Below, piece after piece: positions 35,461 to 45,827 of a stretch of 64,000 nt of DNA. The notes beneath the pieces are model-generated. The model was not told the DNA's origin, ran no database searches, and saw only the letters and a program-made list of their open reading frames with translations. Numbering within the stretch: the first letter of the stretch is position 1; each line of letters begins with the position of its first letter. The position numbers and the translations under genes are program-made. The DNA comes from Perognathus longimembris pacificus. Its lineage: Eukaryota > Chordata > Mammalia > Rodentia > Heteromyidae. Location: positions 6,509,580 to 6,573,579 of the forward strand of contig NC_063161.1 in assembly GCF_023159225.1 (NCBI RefSeq), in the 5' to 3' direction.

Positions 35461-36075
35461 ACCCATCTCCCCTGCCCCCTCAGACCCCTGAGTCCCGGGG
35501 GCGGGGTGGGGGCAGCCCCCAGACGCCACCTCCCTCTCGGAGTCAGCCTTCACACCCAGCACCCAGCATCGCCCCCCCAGGCTGTCTGCCGCAATGGGGC
35601 GGGGGGACCCCAGCTGCTCGTCTCACCAGCGGCCGCGGTTCCGCCGGTTCTCCTGTCAGCAAGGCCTTCGCCCGGAACGGAGATGTCTTAAGTTTATTGA
35701 GACCAATTGCCCGTCGCCTTCCACTTTATCCCCCGCCAGGCGGCCCAGCCTTGACAGAGACGCCGTCAAGGACGACTTGGCAGGACCCTGAGCCAATCCT
35801 TGAGTAGCGTAGGGGACGTTTTTTGGCGGGGGGGGGGGGGGGGTTGAGCAAGATGAGGTAGGGTCTGAAGGGGTTGGGGACTCCAAGAAGCCCCCCAAGG
35901 CCTATGACCCCATCATTAGAAAAAGCCCAGCGAGCTCTGACTGTCCAAGGCAGAGGGTAGGAGGACCCCACCCCCACCCCCGCCACCCCGAGACTCGCCT
36001 GAGCCGGGCATTAGCGGGCACTAAGGAGGCTGCTAAACTGTGGGGCAAACTCCCAACAAAGAAGAGAGCAAGTTG
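35461..36075. other. Unassigned, with long G run
   Basis: A G run of about 18 lies at 35826-35843. Nothing else recognised. Confidence 0.4.

Positions 36076-36147
<72 letters not shown>
36076..36147. repeat. (GT)n(GA)n compound microsatellite
   Basis: About 12 GT units followed by about 24 GA units, uninterrupted. Confidence 0.95.
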
Positions 36148-36150
<3 letters not shown>

Positions 36151-36221
36151 CTTTGAAGTGGAGAGGGCCCACAGGTGTTTCAATTCTACATCTACCCAAA
36201 GACCCTTTAAGAGCCACAAAG

Positions 36222-36435
36222 CAAGAACAGGCGCTGGTGGCTCATGCTGGTAATCCTAACTACTCAGGAGATTGAAATCTGAGGATCATAGTTCAAACCC
36301 AGCCTGGAAAATCAAATCCAAGAGATTCTTATCTCAATGAACCAACAAAAAACAAGTGGGAGAGAGCCAGCCCTGATAGAAAAACCCTAAGCAAAGGCAT
36401 GGGCCTTGAGTTCAAATCCCAGTACCAGCACACAG
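36222..36435 (+). repeat. B1-like/Geo composite SINE, diverged
   Basis: 'caggcgctggtggctcatgc', 'aactactcaggagattg', 'tctgaggatcatagttc', 'ccttgagttcaaatccc'. The Geo middle is degraded. Confidence 0.75.
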
Positions 36436-37332
36436 TGGCCAGTAGAGCCTAGCGCATGTGGAAAGCCTGGGGTCTATATCCAGCACAGGGGAGAAAGAGA
36501 GGGACAGAAACGGAGACATTACAGTGTCATTTGCTAGTTGAGCACCTATTTCAAGCCAAGCTGATGATGGTCTCATGTGGCTAGCAGCTGCTGGCCGCCT
36601 CCTACCGAAGGCTGAACTGCCACGGGGACCGGGGCTCATCGGGAGCCAGCGATTCCCGCACGGTGGCCTAACACCGGCAGCAGCACCCCGGAACATGTTA
36701 GCCATGCCAGTTTTCAGGCAAAATCTGATGCTGGGGGGGGCGGGGGAACCCCGCTGCCTCTGGCTGCCCCAGCCGAGAGCCCCTGGACGGGGTGCTGGGA
36801 CGCCTACCCCGGGACCTGGGAGTTCCCTCCCTCTGCAAATGGCAGGAGCCTGGCAGCGGGGAGGGCGCAAGTGGGGGGAGCCCCGCGATGCCCGGGTTGG
36901 CAGCCTGTGCTTGGGGCATCGGCAAAGCGGAGAACACTTGTGAATTAAGATTTGATCCAAGAAGCACCAAAATAGTCACCACGGCATACCCTTCGCATCC
37001 TGGACGTACAATTGCTGTGTTCAGTGGACTTGCATTTAGATTTCCCCCGCACACCTAGGCATTTCTTCACCCTCCTGGTCTTGCCTCTTAGATCATCTCC
37101 CCAGAACTGTTTTCCTTGAGAAATTGTCCCAGAGAGCTTTGTCTGCAGATATCTTTCTCATCTTGGAAGATGGTGCTCCCTGGTAGAGCTGTGTGGTGGA
37201 CACACTATCCTATGGGTATGTTTTAATATGTGACGCTGTCATGTCCCATGCGTTTGCCTCCTGTTCTTGTTGCTGAAGTGGCTGCCTACAGTCGAACTTT
37301 CACTTATAGGGAATTGGTCTCTTCTCTACCGC

Positions 37333-37333
<1 letters not shown>
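36436..37333. other. Unassigned
   Basis: No exon or repeat supported. The frames across 36412-36960 overlap on both strands. Confidence 0.35.

Positions 37334-37335
<2 letters not shown>

Positions 37336-37387
<52 letters not shown>
37336..37387. repeat. (GT)n microsatellite at a SINE tail
   Basis: About 26 GT units ending at 'gccagtcctggggcttg', the antisense tail end of the next SINE. Confidence 0.95.
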
Positions 37388-37388
<1 letters not shown>

Positions 37389-37608
37389 CAGTCCTGGGGC
37401 TTGAACTCAGGGCCTGGACACTGTCCCTGAGTTTTTTGCTCAAGGCTAGCGCTCTACCACTTGAGTCACAGCGCCATTCTGACTTCGTGATGGTTAATTG
37501 GTCATAAGAGTATCCCAATCTTTTCTGCCTGGGCTGGCTTCGAGTCATGGTCCTTGGATCGTAGCTTCTTGAGTAGCTGGGATTATGGGCATGAGCCACC
37601 AGCTCCTA
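37388..37608 (-). repeat. B1-like/Geo composite SINE, antisense
   Basis: Antisense Geo ('cagtcctggggcttgaactc', 'gctctaccacttgagtcac'), linker 'gatggttaattggtcat', then antisense B1-like ('ctgcctgggctggcttcg', 'gagtagctgggattatggg', 'gagccaccagctcc'). Confidence 0.88.
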
Positions 37609-38114
37609 GCTCCTTTGGCTTCTTTTAAAAATGTTCTCTTTGCAACTCGGATGACTCCAAGTATGTTTCTCCCCTTGCTTGAGCTTTATTGGGCTGCCCG
37701 AAATCCCTCTCTTGTAACAATTCTGGAAAATCCTCAGTAATTATCACTTTGAGTAATGACTCCATTCGGCTTTAGGAGCTCCTAGCAGATGTGAGTGATT
37801 TCTTCTCATTTCAACCATCTCCCCTTCACATCTGTTTCGTGTTTTCTTCGGTGATGTGTCCCTCTGTCCCGCGTGCCGCGTTCTGCAAACGGCCTCAGCT
37901 CCGTCTCCAAGTCCACCGATGGCCTTGGGAACGGCGCCCTGGCACCCGACCCCTCGCTGGATTTCACGCTTCACCTAGCACTTTTGTGGCTTTTTGCAGA
38001 GCCTGAGTTTACCTGTGCACATTCTCAAGCTCTTTTATTACCTTAAAATTGTTTAACTTCTTTGTATCCCTGATTACTACTAAGTCACCTGAGTTGTGTT
38101 TGTTTTCTGTTTTG
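37609..38114. other. Unassigned
   Basis: Unique-looking sequence, no gene or repeat recognised. Confidence 0.4.
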
Positions 38115-38346
38115 GTTGGTGGTGGGGCTTGAACTCTGGGCCTGGGTGCTGTCCCTGTGCTCTTTTGCTCAAGACTAGCACTCTACCATCTTGAGCCATA
38201 GGGCCACTTCTGCCTTTTTTGAGTAGTTTATTGGAGAGAAGAGTCTCACGGGGACTTTTCTGCCTAGGCTGGCCTTGAACCACAATCCTCAGATCTCATC
38301 CTCCTGAGTAGCTAAGATTATGGGCGTGAGCCACCAGTGCCCAGCT
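38115..38346 (-). repeat. B1-like/Geo composite SINE, antisense
   Basis: 'ggtggggcttgaactctg', 'gactagcactctaccatc', 'gagtagtttattggagag', 'gcctaggctggccttgaac', 'gcgtgagccaccagtgcc'. Complete. Confidence 0.87.
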
Positions 38347-38916
38347 GGCCTGAGATCTTTGCACTTTGCCTGTTGGTCGAGACTGTCAGGGATCGTCTTC
38401 CCGCCGCTGTACAGTTTGGAACTACTGTGTCCTGTAGAACAGAAGGGTTGGGACCAGGGCATGTTGATCTGGTGCAGGTCCACCAACCCAGCACCACTTT
38501 GGGTTAATTTCTTGAACCCCTCGGCTGATGAATTTGAGGCCCAGTCCCTAGTAAAGCCAGTCTGCATTGGCACAACCTCAGAATGGAATCTTTTCATCCT
38601 CATTCATTGCAGGTGCTCAGGGTGAATGGCTGTCCAGGTTATCTTGTTTGGCCAAGGAATTCTTTATAGCCACCTCGCCATGAGAGAAGCCTTGGAATGG
38701 TCCAACTTCAAGTAAAGGCCCCCTTCCTGCCCCTTAATCCTTGCCAGCTTGGGACAAGACTGTGCCTTTTTTCCCTGTACTAAAACCACAGAGAGGCTGT
38801 TGTCCCTGCTAACGCCTCAGGCATCCAGATGGCAGCTTTTGCTCCCGCTCAGATCTGGTCCCCAGAAAAGTATTTTACTTTATTGCAAAGTTAGCTCACC
38901 ACTGAATAAAGAAATG
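38347..38916. other. Unassigned
   Basis: No repeat or exon supported. Confidence 0.4.
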
Positions 38917-38920
38917 TGCA

Positions 38921-39375
38921 AGCTGGGCACCGGTGGCTCACACCCGTCATCCTAGCTACTCAGGAGGCTGAGATCTGAGGATTGTGTTTCAAAGCCAGGC
39001 AGGGCAAGAAAGTCCACGAGACTCTTACTTCCAATGAGCCACCAGAAAACTGAAAGTGGAGCTGTGGCTTAAAGTGGTAGAACACTAACCTTGAGCAGAA
39101 AAGCTCAGGGACAGTGCCCAGGCCCTGAGTTCAAGCTCCATGACTGGGGCTGGGGATATGGCCTAGTGGCAAGAGTGCCTGCCTCGTATACATGAGGCCC
39201 TGGGTTCAATTCCCCAGCACCACATATACAGAAAATGGCCAGAAGTGGCGCTGTGGCTCAAGTGGCAGAGCTCTAGCCTTGAGCAAAAAGAAGCCAGGGA
39301 CAGTGCTCAGGCCCTGAGTCCAAGCCCCAGGACTGGCCAAAAAAAAACAAAAAACAAGCTCCATGACTGACAAAA
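38921..39375 (+). repeat. B1-like/Geo composite SINE split by a younger SINE
   Basis: Left part 38921-39146: 'caccggtggctcacacccg', 'agctactcaggaggctgag', 'cagtgcccaggccctgag', 'ctccatgactg'. The tail resumes after the insertion as 'ccatgactgacaaaaag' (39361-39377). Identical 'caagctccatgactg' at 39132-39146 and 39355-39369 is the target duplication of the inserted element. Confidence 0.9.
39147..39354 (+). mobile_element. Young IDL-Geo SINE nested in an older SINE tail
   Basis: Starts 'gggctggggatatggcc', B box 'gggttcaattccccagc', linker 'accacatatacagaaaa', Geo 'agtggcgctgtggctcaag', then 'ggactggcc' and an A-rich tail broken by C. The 15-bp direct repeat fixes both ends. Confidence 0.92.
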
Positions 39376-39377
39376 AG

Positions 39378-41819
39378 AAAAGAGATGTGTGGCACCCCAC
39401 ATTCTCAGGTGCTTTCCGAGTAGAAGTGTGATGGCCCCCTCTCACACCCAGAAGATAGGACGACAGCAGAACAAGTCTCACCACCTCTGAACCCTTTTCT
39501 CACTCTTTCAGGGCTCCCAGATGGACCACGCTCCCAGCCTCCCTTGCAGCTAGGTGTGAGCATGTCCCATGCAACAAGACGTGGAGGAAGTGGTGGCTTC
39601 CACCTCCACCCCTGCCGTGAGACATGCCTGGCTCCCCAGTCATGGTGTAAACGAGCTGGGCGTCACGTTGGACGCCGCATGAGGTGGAGCTGCAGGGACA
39701 CGGGCGTGCGTGCCACGGGGGGCGGCGTGTGATCGTGCGCATCAGCGGTGTGCCCAGAGCCCGTGCAGCCTCGGGTTGTCAAGGGTCTGTAATGGGTCTG
39801 GCTCTCGGGAGGCAGGTGCCGGGTTACGGAGCCCGCTGGCGTTGAAGAGCGGGACATGTGGCTGATACAGAATCGCTTCCTCCCTACATTCCGGAGCTCA
39901 GAGATTGTGCCCACGGCCCTTCCCTGGCCATGATTTCCAGAGCTTGGGGGGCCTCTGCTCTCCGAAGTTCTGTAGTAGAGGAGGCAGAAAAGCGTGACAG
40001 CGTCCAGACTTCCTTCATCGGACTCCGTGAATGAAGATCTGGGAAAACCAAATTGAAGCCCAGTGCCGAGAACCCCGGGAGATGGGGAGGGCAGCTGGAA
40101 AGCGAGACGGGACAGAAAGGCAAGAGCAGAAGTGCCAACAGCTCCAGCCCGACCCCATCTCCCTGGCCAGGAGCCCCCGCGGGAGGGGAAGCCAGGTGAC
40201 CTCCCAGACAGAACCACACTTCCTGCAAGCATCAGGCCCTGTACAGGGACGGGGTCCACGGTGACCTCCCGGTAGACAATAGCAAGGCCACGCCTTCTGA
40301 TGGCCAAACCGCCTGCTTGGCAGTGTCTTGAGAGTGGGCTCCGCTTCAGGCAGAGCTCCCAGGGCTTCCATGAACCAGCCGGGTACTCAGAGACACGCAA
40401 GGGGGGAAGGGACTGGGGACTGAGAAGCCATGGGTGGCATTCCCAGCCAGAGTCCAGCTCGCCAGCAGCCGTCAGAGGGAGTAATGGTTTCCTCCCCAGC
40501 TTCATTGGATAACTACTGCTGTGTTCAGAATGCAAAAACAATAGCAAAGCAAATGGCCTTGGCTCTGATGCTAACACACCCGGAGGACCGAGAGAACAAA
40601 CACCGGCCTCAGCACTCCCAACAACCATTCCCCAGGCCCAACTCAGAAAATGGATCAACAGCCCTGACCACAGAGCAGTAGCTAACGGTGATGGGTTGCA
40701 AACATCCCATGGCCAGGCAAGCCTTCCAACAGACGCGTGACTGGGAGGCCTGCAAGGCCGGAAAACAACCCAAGTGCAGCGCCGAGCGAAGGCCGCGGCT
40801 TCCGCAGGGTCACCATGGACACAGCTGGGACTCTGCAAACGAGCGTGGCCGCCATCTACAACCCCAACCGCCCTGATTAGGAGAGAATCCCTTCAACCAA
40901 CCAAGACCCAGCAAAGACACGAGGCAACAGACCTCAGGGCGGACCGTCCATGGTTTACTAACTCTCTCCACGCTCACTTCCGGGGGGGGGGGGGCAGACA
41001 AGAGGTACGAAATATCACGTAATATCCCCAGCCCTCAGCGTCCTGCGGACAGGTACGCGTGTACACGTCCATATATACCAAGAATAACCGAAAAATCCAT
41101 ATCACATTACATTTAGATCCATATGCTTTGGGTTGTTTGGCTGGTGTACTCATCTTAAGTGTGTTTTCTTTTGTATAATGTACATTTGAGATAGGCCATT
41201 TACTTTTTTACTCTTTACCATGTAATCCTTCCCATCTACTTTTTCATTTTTGTGTTTCCCTCTCTCTTCCTTTGCCCTTAAGTCAGCATAGATAAACCCG
41301 CAACACTTGCCACAACTCAACTTTAGACCACATTTTCTTCCACTTTGTATAGACCTCCACTATTACACCTTCATTCTATCTGCAAGTGGAATTGTTTGCT
41401 TGCTCTATTTCCTTCCACCCCAATCCCTCCTGTCCTCATACCTACACTCTTACTGGGCAACCACATTACCCAAACATCAGCATTCTTCCTAGCTGTGCTG
41501 TGTCTCATTTTAAGTGTTCTGAATTTTGCTGGGGTTGTTTTCTTTCTTCCTCCTCCTCCTCCTCCTCCTTCTTCCTCTTTTTGGTCATTGTTGTTCTGGT
41601 GGGGTTTGTTGTTTGTATACACATGCTTGTACATGTATACCTTAACACAGCACCAGCCAGACTTTTCTACTTCCTCACTGGACTCTGTTGGTAACCATTC
41701 CTTTGAGGATTCGTCACTATTTGTTAGTGGTAACCCCATAATCTCCTCCCTGTCAGCACCCTGGGGAGCTAAGATCTTCCCAGGGCACAAAGAGACATCT
41801 TTGCTTCTTCATTCATCTT
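39378..41819. other. Unassigned
   Basis: A long minus-strand frame (39663-40838, 391 codons) has no splice context and a composition typical of GC-rich chance frames. About 40480-40570 is repeat-free and AT-richer ('gtgttcagaatgcaaaaac'). A G run lies at 40982-40993. 41100-41819 is AT-rich and could be the outer part of the LINE remnant that follows. Confidence 0.35.
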
Positions 41820-43060
41820 AAGATACTAGAACAACAGTGGTGAGTAGTCTTCATTAAGGACTGCCACACACAGGAGATTGTGGTTTTCGCCTGCAATGGC
41901 TGTTGCGGTAGCCAAGCTTCGTCACCCTTGGACTGGTTCTGCACACAGTGTCTCAAGGATCAAAACTGACCATTTGACAGCATTCTAATCTAGTAACAGG
42001 AAAACACCTCAATCTAGCCACTACGGAATCATGAGCCACCTACAAGAAATCACCAACTAAAAAGAGCAAGAGATGGAGAATTCCAGATGCACAAATCTCA
42101 GCACAAAAGATCACAAAACTTATGAACAAACAAGGCAACCTGTCTCCCTCAAAAGCCAGCAACTCCAGAACAAAGAACTCGAGCAATAATGAGGCAGAAC
42201 ACTCACGCAAGGACCTCAGTGACATGATAACAAGAATGATCAATAAAGGTGATATTTAAATAGCTGAATGAATTCAAAGAGAATTCAAATAAACAATAAA
42301 GGAATACAAACAAGAAACTGAAGAACACAAACAGCTAACTGAAGGAAAGAAGACAATGCAGGATATGAAAGAGGAAACCAATATATATATTTCTCTCTCT
42401 CTTTCTCTCTCTCTCTCTATATATATATATATAATCTTGAAAAAAAATAAAATTGAGGCCAGGAGTTTGGGCTAGTGGTAGAGTGCTTGCCTAGCACGCA
42501 TGAAGCCCTGGGTTCGATTCCTCAGTACCACATACACAGAAAAAGCCTGAAGTGGAGCTGTGGCTCAAGTGGTAGAGAGCTAGCCTTGAGCAAAAAGATC
42601 TCAAGGACAGTGCCTAGGCCCTGAGTTCAAACCCCATGACTGACACACACAAAAAAAATTGAAATCCTGGAAATATCTCAATAGCTCTAATTTAAAAACT
42701 CAGTCAGAAGCCTAGCAAACAAGACAGAAGAAACTGAAATAGTGTCAGGGTGAAGATAAAACACAAGATCAAGCAGTCAAAGACACTGAAAAAATACTCA
42801 GAAGATATGACGAAGACTTAGAAGATATGAAGATCTTGGGTTCTAAAACCCATGGGCATTGGTGAAGAAGAAGAAATACAAATTGAAGGCATCAGGAACC
42901 ATTTAATAATAGCAGAAAAAAAATCACCCAACCTCAAGGGAAAAAAAAAAAAAAAAGATCATCCACATGGCAGAGGCTTCCGGAACACCAAATAGGCAAG
43001 ATCAGTGAAGAAACACCCTTAGACTCAGTACAGATAACACACTAGCCATACCGAGTAAAG
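41820..43060 (+). mobile_element. LINE-1-like 5'/ORF1-side remnant
   Basis: A-rich sense text ('gaattcaaagagaattcaa', 'caaacaagaaactgaag', 'aatgcaggatatgaaagag'), then after the SINE 'ggcattggtgaagaagaag', 'caggaaccatttaataatag' and 'cggaacaccaaatagg', which follows L1 ORF1-side wording. Interrupted by a TC/TA microsatellite (about 42391-42433) and an IDL-Geo SINE. No open frame. Confidence 0.5.
42454..42660 (+). repeat. IDL-Geo SINE with ACACACAC in its tail
   Basis: 'agtggtagagtgcttgcc', 'gggttcgattcctcag', 'ggctcaagtggtagagagc', 'ggccctgagttcaaacccc', then 'atgactgacacacacaaaaa'. Complete. The tail shows the CA seed clearly. Confidence 0.88.
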
Positions 43061-43074
43061 ACAGGCTATTGAGA

Positions 43075-43230
43075 AAGTCCAACTGCGGCTCAAGAGGTAA
43101 AGTGCTAGCCTTCGCACAAAAGCTGAAGGACGGCAGCCCCCCAGGCACATGTATGTGGATAAACATAGAAAACCAACATCTGGGGACACACACACACACA
43201 CACGCTCACGCACACGCACGTGCGCGTGCC
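43075..43230 (+). repeat. Geo SINE half ending in a CA/CG-rich microsatellite
   Basis: 'actgcggctcaagaggtaaag', 'tgctagccttcgcacaaaag', then a tail that turns into (AC)n and (CACG)n at 43187-43228. Confidence 0.65.
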
Positions 43231-43417
43231 TGTGACCTAGGACAAAAGGTTGATGGCTGGAGTGGGTCTGAGGATAGGGGCTGCCACTCGGGGGATGCCA
43301 CTTGCATGCTGAAGCCCAGGGCCTGGAGCAGGCTGTTGGAAGACCATGGTCTAGAGCACTGGAGGCTGAGAAGCAGGCAGGCCTCGCCGTGCTGAAACAG
43401 GGAGACGCTGATATTTC

Positions 43418-43519
43418 TCTTTCTTCCTTCCTTCCTTCCTTCCTTCCTTCCTTCCTTCCTTCCTTCCTTTCCATCCTTCCCTCCCTCCCTCCTTTCTTTC
43501 TTCTTCCCTTCTTTCTTTT

Positions 43520-43582
<63 letters not shown>

Positions 43583-43675
43583 CTCTCTGTCTCCCTTCCT
43601 TCCTTCCTTCCCTCCCTCCCTCGCTCTCTCCTTCCTTCCCTCCCTCTCTCCTTCCCTCCTTTCTTTCTTTCTGGA
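43418..43675. repeat. 250-bp polypyrimidine microsatellite (TTCC)n(CTTT)n
   Basis: Almost pure C/T on the + strand: TTCC units, then a long CTTT array (43518-43581), then TTCC/CCCT mixtures. The strand asymmetry continues without a purine for long runs. It encodes Ser/Phe/Leu-rich frames that are not genes. Confidence 0.95.
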
Positions 43676-44185
43676 CGGTACTGGGGTTTGAGCTCAGGAC
43701 CCTGTGTTTGCTAAATGTGCTAGCCCACTAAGCCATTTTGCCTTGGTTATTTTCAAGAGAGGATCTTGTCGCCTGTAATCCTAGCTGCTCAGGAGCCTGA
43801 GATCTGAGGATAGTGGTTTGAATTTAGCCTGGGTAGAAAAGTCCTGAAGAATCCATCTCAAGTTAGCCAGCAAAAAAAAAAAAAAAATGACAGACAGGAG
43901 GTATGGCTCAAATGGCAAAGCTCCAGCTGAGCAAGCGCTCAAGGCCCTGAGTTCAAGCCCTGGTACACACACACACGCACGTGCACACACACACACACGG
44001 TAGGATCTAGTTTTATGCCTGGGTTGGTCTGGGCTGTGACCCAGTCTTTGCGCTTCCCCCCGGGAAGTTGGGATGACAACCCGGTCAGCAGAGTCTCATA
44101 AACTTGCCCAGGTCAGCCTCAAACACAGCCCCCCACGCTCTGCTTCCCAAGGAGCTAGGATTACAGTCCTGAGTCGTCGTCGAGC
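43676..44185. repeat. SINE cluster: antisense ID, sense B1/Geo, antisense B1
   Basis: 43676-43770 antisense ID-like ('gtactggggtttgagctc'). 43771-43975 sense B1/Geo ('cctgtaatcctagctgc', 'gaggtatggctcaaatgg', 'ccctgagttcaagccctgg'), whose tail is a CA repeat (43963-43998). 43999-44185 antisense B1-like ('gcccaggtcagcctcaaac', 'aaggagctaggattacag'). Confidence 0.65.
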
Positions 44186-45594
44186 CCGTGGAGGGGGGGC
44201 AGGGGGCCGCAAGGGCAGCTCGCCCGAGCCTGGCAGGGCACCGGGCTTCCAGGCCCTCCACCATGCTGGAAAACCACAGCTCTGAACCCAGCAAGCCTGG
44301 CAGCTGCGGAGCTCCTGGTATAAACATGTCAGGAGCCCATCAACCTCCCCCCCCCCCCCCCCGCCATCGCTCCTCCCCCAGGGTGATGGCTGCCTTCCGC
44401 AGCTGTGACATTCCAGCTGTGATGACAGACGGGTCGAAGGGGGCCCAGCGAGGGCCTGACACTCATACCCTCCCCTGCCCCTCGCCGCCAGGCAGGAAAG
44501 CGTCCCAGCCTCCAGCTGGCGACACTCCACCGGCATCCGAGGGGCTCCCTCTGGAAAATGCCGGCGCGGGGCTGGAGCCCAGCGGGGGCGCTGGGTGATC
44601 GGCTGCGGTCATCATCGGCTGCGGTCATCGGCTGGGCTGCCGGGCCCCGCGGTCGGGTCGGGCGCTGAGCTCATCTTCCTGCAGAGGCGTTCTGGGGGAG
44701 GTTTCCATCTTGGGTGAGTTTCCCCGAAAGCAAAGGATGGGGCCCTGGAGGGCAGGAGGCCCTGGGGGCGGGAATCGAGCCACGGCCTTGCCTGAGCTGA
44801 GCGCTGCCCCGCACACGTGGGGCTTTCTGCTCCGATGGCAAGCCGAGGCAGGGCACCCCCACCCGTCCAGCCTGGACGGCCCAGCCACGGCGGCGTGTGG
44901 CTGACCGGAATGCGGGCACGCGGCGGGACACACCTGCTTTGGCTGGGGTGAGCGCTCGGTGCCACAGGACTGCGCAGGCCACCCCGACACCCAGCACCCC
45001 AACCCCCTTTCCGTCCCTTTGGCCAAACCAGTCTTCTGAGCATCAGTCCCGGAGTCCAGCCTCGTCCTGGCCCCCGGGGGGGGGGGGGGGGGAACCTGCG
45101 GGAGGGGGCGGGGCTGAGATGAGGCTGCAGACCTCACAGTGGGCTGATGGGAAGAGGGGGAGAGCTTGGAGGCGTGGCTCAGTGGCACTGAGCACCCGGC
45201 ACTGAGTTCCAATCCTGCCCTCAGACTAAGGAAAGCCAAGAGGAGGCCACCGCCCTGACTGTCCTCACAGGCTCCAAGGAGAGGGCGTGTGAGGAGAGAG
45301 AAAGATGGCGCCGTCTGTGCGGCAGGGAGAGGGAGCTCAGCCCAAGTGAGTCAGAATTAGGAACACCGCCTGCGGTGTGCTCCCCGCCCCCCCCCCCCCC
45401 CCCCGCTGCGATGGCTGTTACAGCAGCTGGAGCTGACTAGACCCGCGGCTGGCTGGGGGCTCAGACTCTGCACCTCACGCCAGCCAACTCGTCCCCAAGG
45501 GGAAGCTGCGGGATTGGGGAGTTGGGAGTTGGAACAGCTGACCCCCCCCACACACACACACCCCGGGACCAAGCAAGAACACAAGGCCTGGGAG
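44186..45594. other. Unassigned GC-rich DNA
   Basis: C/G runs at about 44346, 45077 and 45387. 44540-44900 is CpG-rich. A short ID-like piece lies at about 45165-45235 ('ggaggcgtggctcagtggc'). No exon supported despite long overlapping frames. Confidence 0.35.
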
Positions 45595-45827
45595 GGGCTG
45601 GGGATATGGCCTAGTGGCAAGAGTGCCTGCCTCATATACACGAGGCCCTGGGTTCGATTCCCCAGCACCACATATACAGAAAATGGCCAGAGGGGGCGCT
45701 GTGGCTCAAGTGGCAGAGTGCTAGCCTTGAGCAAAATAAGAAGCCAGGGACAGTGCTCAGGCCCTGAGTCCAAGCCCCAGGACTGGCCAAAAAAAAAAAA
45801 AAAAAAAAAAAAAACAAGGCCTGGGAG
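45581..45827 (+). mobile_element. IDL-Geo SINE with 14-bp target duplication
   Basis: acaaggcctgggag occurs at 45581-45594 and 45814-45827, flanking a complete copy ('gggctggggatatggcc', 'gggttcgattccccagc', 'gtggctcaagtggcagag', 'ggactggcc' and a run of about 26 A). The perfect duplication and long pure A tail indicate recent insertion. Confidence 0.92.

Noticed and set aside
34724..35491. 255-codon frame over the CpG-rich block
   Set aside because: Begins inside a SINE; the minus strand is also open. Kept only as a possible CpG island.
39663..40838. 391-codon minus-strand open frame
   Set aside because: Lies in GC-rich DNA, has overlapping frames on the other strand, no splice or start context and no recognisable domain.
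43302..43691. 129-codon Ser/Phe/Leu-rich frame
   Set aside because: Translation of the TTCC/CTTT microsatellite.
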